A program made the position numbers and the translations under genes. The notes beneath the pieces are model-generated. The model ran no database searches. It saw nothing but the letters and a program-made list of their open reading frames with translations, and was not told the origin of the DNA. 64,000 nucleotides of DNA from Benincasa hispida (lineage: Eukaryota; Streptophyta; Magnoliopsida; Cucurbitales; Cucurbitaceae): NCBI RefSeq assembly GCF_009727055.1, contig NC_052353.1, forward strand, positions 42,356,623 to 42,420,622. Reading direction: 5' to 3'. Below, one piece after another: positions 60,467 to 64,000 of this stretch. Numbering within the stretch: position 1 is the first letter of the stretch; every line of letters begins with the position of its first letter.

Positions 60467-62640
60467 TCCCGAGCCTTGTCCCCCAGACCTGAAAGAAGAT
60501 GTGAAGACAGTTGACACCACCTTTGTGATATCAACTGCATAACTTTCATCAACTACAGATAGCTAATATGTATGAATTTCAATTAATTCTTAGGAATAGT
60601 TACAAAGGTTCATACTATTATACAATATTAGCTTTAACAATCCTAATGACTTTCAAGATAACCCAACCAGAGTCTTGCATTGTGAGAGAGTAGCAGTTAT
60701 AGACCTTGGGTGAATTTTCCAAGAAAGTTTCTCTATTTCCCGTATTATTCCTTACTTTTTTTTCCTTTAAGGTATCACCTCCTGAAGCCTTTTTAGCTCA
60801 CATTTTTCAATGTTCATCCCACACTTCGGCGTTCTTGCGGGGTGGGGGGGGTGTGGGGATGAAACATTGAAAAATGTGAGCTAAAAAGCTCAGTGAAGTG
60901 ATACCTTTTAAAACGAAAAAAAGTTTTGTTTTAAGGAAACATTTTTGAAAATAAATTTTCTCACTCAAACATACATCACACATAAGAATGCGACCCCTCT
61001 AGCCTAGTAACTGGATATCCCTGGCACGATCATGCATTTCCTTGGTTACCTCGTGAATTCCCGATATGAATGATGTGGAAAAAATCCCAATACTCTTATA
61101 GCCCATCGAATGTGCACATGTCAACGATATCCCGTTAGACGTGCTATAGACACGTTAACAATTTCTCAGGGTACAATCCCGGTTTCCAATGAAATCACAA
61201 GAAGCAAAATAACAAGGATCACATCAACCAATAAAATCTAGAAAAACACATTTCCCGATCATGCCAATTTTTCAAACTGTACACACATATATATAATAGC
61301 ATATTTGTATAATTCAAACATACAAAAATAATTAAAAACCCTCTCACAGTCCTCTTGAATATTTTCTTTAAAATCTTCCTCGATACCTGACTCAGATTCC
61401 TAGAATTCCACTTCTTTCCAAGGAAATCCCAAATTAGTCCAAATTTCCTTCAATAATTCCATTTTAGTCTTAAAAATAAATTTTAAATTAAATTAACCAG
61501 CTTACCTTCTTAAAAACACCTAAAAAATAGGTTTAATACCCAAAACACAACTTTGGAGGTTATTTGGGTAGTTTGGTGGGCGTGGGTAGCTGTCTGTGCA
61601 ATAGGCTGGGTGTTGCAGTATGCAGGTGGTGTTGCTGGGCATCAGGCCTCGCATAGGGTGGGCGTGTCACGGTGCTGGGTGTGGCATGGTTCTGGATGAT
61701 CACACACCCGAGGGTTGGGTAGTGGGATGTGCGCAAGCATGTGTTAGGGTGCTCAGCCGCGCGATCATGCGTGCTGACAAGCGTTCATGCACTTGGCGTT
61801 GGGCATCCGTGCACACTTGGTGTTGGGCATTTACATGTGCCTGGCATATGCGAGCAGCTGAGCCTCTTGTCTTCCAACACCAATTCTCCACTCCTCACAA
61901 CTCCAAATCGAATGGCGCATGGCCTTCCTCCATGTGCACCATGGCTAACCAACACATAAGCCTTCTCGCCTAGGCCATCCTTGTCGCATGCGTCCATGAG
62001 GCTTCCCCAACCTCAAGATGGTTTAGCCATCACATGCCTTTCCATCAATGCCTGGCAAGCTCTTGGCCATCACACATCAAACTAGATAGTGCCCATGCCA
62101 ATGTCTCAAACCCTACGTTGCCTAGCATCGCCCATGCTTTTCATCGCATACTCCTTCGGCTGCATGCCTTTTCGGCTAACTGACGTACCGACCTTATGAC
62201 GTCGCTCCTGAAAGACGGCCATGCAAATAAATTTATATGCAAGAATCCTTAACCAATCAATTAAGCAACAGACATTAAGATTCAAGGAAAAACTAAGCCA
62301 ATTAATAAGTTTCCATCATCTAACTAATTAATTGATCGAAATTTATCTAAGTTAGAAAGTAAATGTTTGCTAATTGGAATCCCAAATTAACACAACAAAC
62401 TTACTTAACCCATGCTTCTAGGTGATGACTACCTAACGATTACAAATTAGGGCCAATCAAAGAAATTAATTAAACATGCATAGCTAATTTGTCAGATTAT
62501 CCCATATACGAAAATTGAAGAATATGCTCAAGATAAATTTCATAAAATTCATAATAAAACTCACAGAATTACAAAACCAGTCTTAAGAATTAAATTGTAA
62601 TGAAATTAAAATAACAAACCTAAGCTAAGTTCTTATCCTT
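60453..62640. other. Unclassified repeat-like DNA, origin unclear
   Basis: It starts TGTCACACCCCCTCCCGAGCC at the copia break, the look of a repeat end I have seen in plant genomes but cannot assign. It contains a long hairpin around a G-rich loop (60,766-60,915) and a patch at 61,560-62,220 of higher GC with many tgggcat/tggcat phrases. ORFs in that patch overlap in several frames and on both strands and show no domain. The right end may be the leader of the minus-strand LTR element that follows. Confidence 0.45.
60766..60915. repeat. Long inverted repeat with G-rich loop
   Basis: ggtatcacct...ttttagctcacatttttcaa (60,771-60,810) is mirrored by ttgaaaaatgtgagctaaaa...agtgatacc (60,867-60,905). 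The arms are about 55 bp with a few mismatches. The loop holds a run reading ggggtgggggggg then gtgtgggg (60,838-60,858). Confidence 0.85.
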
Positions 62641-64000
62641 TATGTAAGAGTAGATTAGCATGTAGCGGGAAAAACAAGGATCAATAAACATTCTAATTCA
62701 TTAGTTTTGGCAGAAACTAAAGCATGCTCATCTAATATAAGAGGGTTTGAAGTCATACCTTTGTAGAACTCTTCAAGATCTTGATCCTCAGCAGTTGTCT
62801 TCTCCAAAACTTGCAGTGAACCACCTCAAGATCTTCCCCACTATCCTCTTGGAGCTTTAGAAAGAGTTGTGGAACTCAAGAACAACTTGAACGAATGGAA
62901 AACTTGGAAAAAGCTCACTGCATCAGTTTATTTGAAGAACTCTTTCTTCAGCACAATTTTTTTCTCAAAAACCACTTTGAATGCATGCCTCAATTCCACT
63001 CCAATCTTCTTTATTTATTGCAGGTGAACATCCAAAGAAGATAGCTACATGAAATGCAACTCATGCTTGGAGTAATTGAAGAGAATGTCAATGGGTTTTG
63101 AGTGAGCTAGTTGAAGATGGTAATGGAAAAACCCATTTTTCCATCGTGCAATTTTCCAATTTTTCTATTTTCATCAAAAATTAATTTCAAAAGCCACTTG
63201 ATTTAAAAAAAAAATATTATTAAGTTTATAAAATTAATTTCATAAATTAATTTTCTAATAAAATTAATAAATAATTATTTAAATATTCATTTAAATAATT
63301 TCAATTAATTTAATATCAAATATTAAATTAATTTTTACACAAATCCATCTTCATATATTTAAATCATATTTAAATATAAATTCTCCTATTCCATTTCATT
63401 CTAATTTGAACGTTAACTTATCATGCTACTCTAAAGCTTATCCATTTACGAGTTAGTAGGGGGACCTCGGGACCTACAGATCATGGGCTCCAACGATCCG
63501 AGATTAATTGGCTAAACTCATTAGATCAGATTAATCTCCATTCGTTAACTAATGGGTCACTCCACTAAAGCTCATAGTTGCACTCCCTTCACTGTAGATA
63601 TATCATGTCCACATGATTTAACCATAATCAGCAGATCGACCCTCCACAGGTTGTTCGTAACAACGGCTGGGTCAAATATCTGTTTTACCCCCGAGATTAC
63701 GTCTTATTCCTCAAGTCCTTACTGATCCTCTAATGAACAACTGGTTTGTGATCCAATCACTAAACCAAACTCTCTCAGCCTAGTGAGAGGGTGGGGCCTC
63801 TTGTTCGAGACCTGGATTCAGTACTTGAGAGAACAACCTTTCTTCTATCCCTAAATCGGGTAGGCGTGAACTCCGTCTTGCACCCTATGTCCCCAGCTAT
63901 CTATCCGNGACCTCGGGACCTACAGATCATGGGCTCCAACGATCCGAGATTAATTGGCTAAACTCATTATACCGAATTAATCCCCATTCGTTAGCTAATG
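62641..64000 (-). mobile_element. Copia LTR, minus strand, running off the window
   Basis: The minus strand shows the copia LTR block order seen at 56,726-57,737 (gatctgtaggtcc, ggctaaactcatt mirrored, tcttcaaggtatg-like end). The LTR 3' end is near 62,660 (cccgctacatgc), followed by a degraded primer-site-like stretch. The LTR body is interrupted by a single N at 63,908, after which sequence from 63,463 is repeated. The LTR start is not reached. Confidence 0.75.
63908..63908. other. Assembly gap (single N)
   Basis: The only ambiguous base in the window. Sequence left of it is mid-LTR (agctatctatccg). Sequence right of it restarts at gacctcgggacctacagatc, already seen at 63,463. Confidence 0.98.

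Noticed and set aside
61620..61997. Cys/His/Ala-rich ORFs on both strands
   Set aside because: Several frames are open at once because of GC-rich repeated words; none resembles a known protein and the context is retroelement debris.
1..64000. CRISPR arrays, bacterial operons or an integrated viral genome
   Set aside because: No direct repeats with regular unique spacers, no dense prokaryotic coding, and all pol-like sequences have the Ty1/copia gene order without viral-only genes.

Overview
This is plant nuclear DNA, very AT-rich, with spliced genes (GT-AG introns), Ty1/copia and Mutator-like elements, foldback elements and tRNA-derived SINEs. The retroelement proteins look most like those I know from Cucurbitaceae (Cucumis and relatives), so a cucurbit is my best guess, not something the sequence proves. 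There is no bacterial or organellar signature, and no CRISPR, rRNA or canonical tRNA gene.

Layout. (1) 1-4,306 is a block of three adjacent foldback (long inverted repeat) elements. (2) 4,358-6,060 is a broken copia-type fragment, followed by a degenerate repeat field to about 7,720 and featureless AT-rich DNA to 9,717. (3) 9,718-15,151 is a nearly complete Mutator-like element (MULE) with recognisable terminal inverted repeats. It carries a frameshifted transposase (DDE, SWIM) that runs on into a plant-mobile-domain segment. (4) 15,359-21,990 is a tandem duplication of a roughly 3 kb non-coding unit, whose first copy later received a solo LTR with a perfect 5-bp target duplication. (5) 22,150-26,178 is a second copy of the foldback block from 1-4,306. 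(6) 28,740-45,360 is the gene island, with three well-supported protein genes: a NEDD8-conjugating E2 (RCE1/UBC12 type, + strand), a deSI-type PPPDE thiol peptidase (- strand, convergent with the E2), and an RRA-type GT77 arabinosyltransferase (- strand). Solo or truncated LTRs of opposite orientation (37,444-40,450) sit between the last two. (7) 45,985 to the end is nested retrotransposons: a full-length 10.2-kb copia element (46,500-56,725) inserted inside the LTR of an older related copia. That older element is cut at 60,453 by an unclassified repeat with a long G-rich hairpin, and the window ends in a minus-strand LTR containing a single N where the assembly appears misjoined.

How the genes work. 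The E2 charges RUB/NEDD8 and passes it to cullins, controlling SCF-type ubiquitin ligases. The PPPDE peptidase belongs to the family that removes SUMO or ubiquitin. Two enzymes of ubiquitin-like modification are thus convergent neighbours about 1.6 kb apart, probably by chance. The arabinosyltransferase is a Golgi enzyme for cell-wall extensins and is unrelated to them.

I found no convincing new molecular system. The most informative signals are the duplicated foldback block with its order of insertion events, the transposase/plant-mobile-domain MULE, the SINE cluster around the deSI gene, the nested copia elements with different leader repeats, and the probable assembly artefact at 63,908. 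Percent identities were judged by eye and are approximate.
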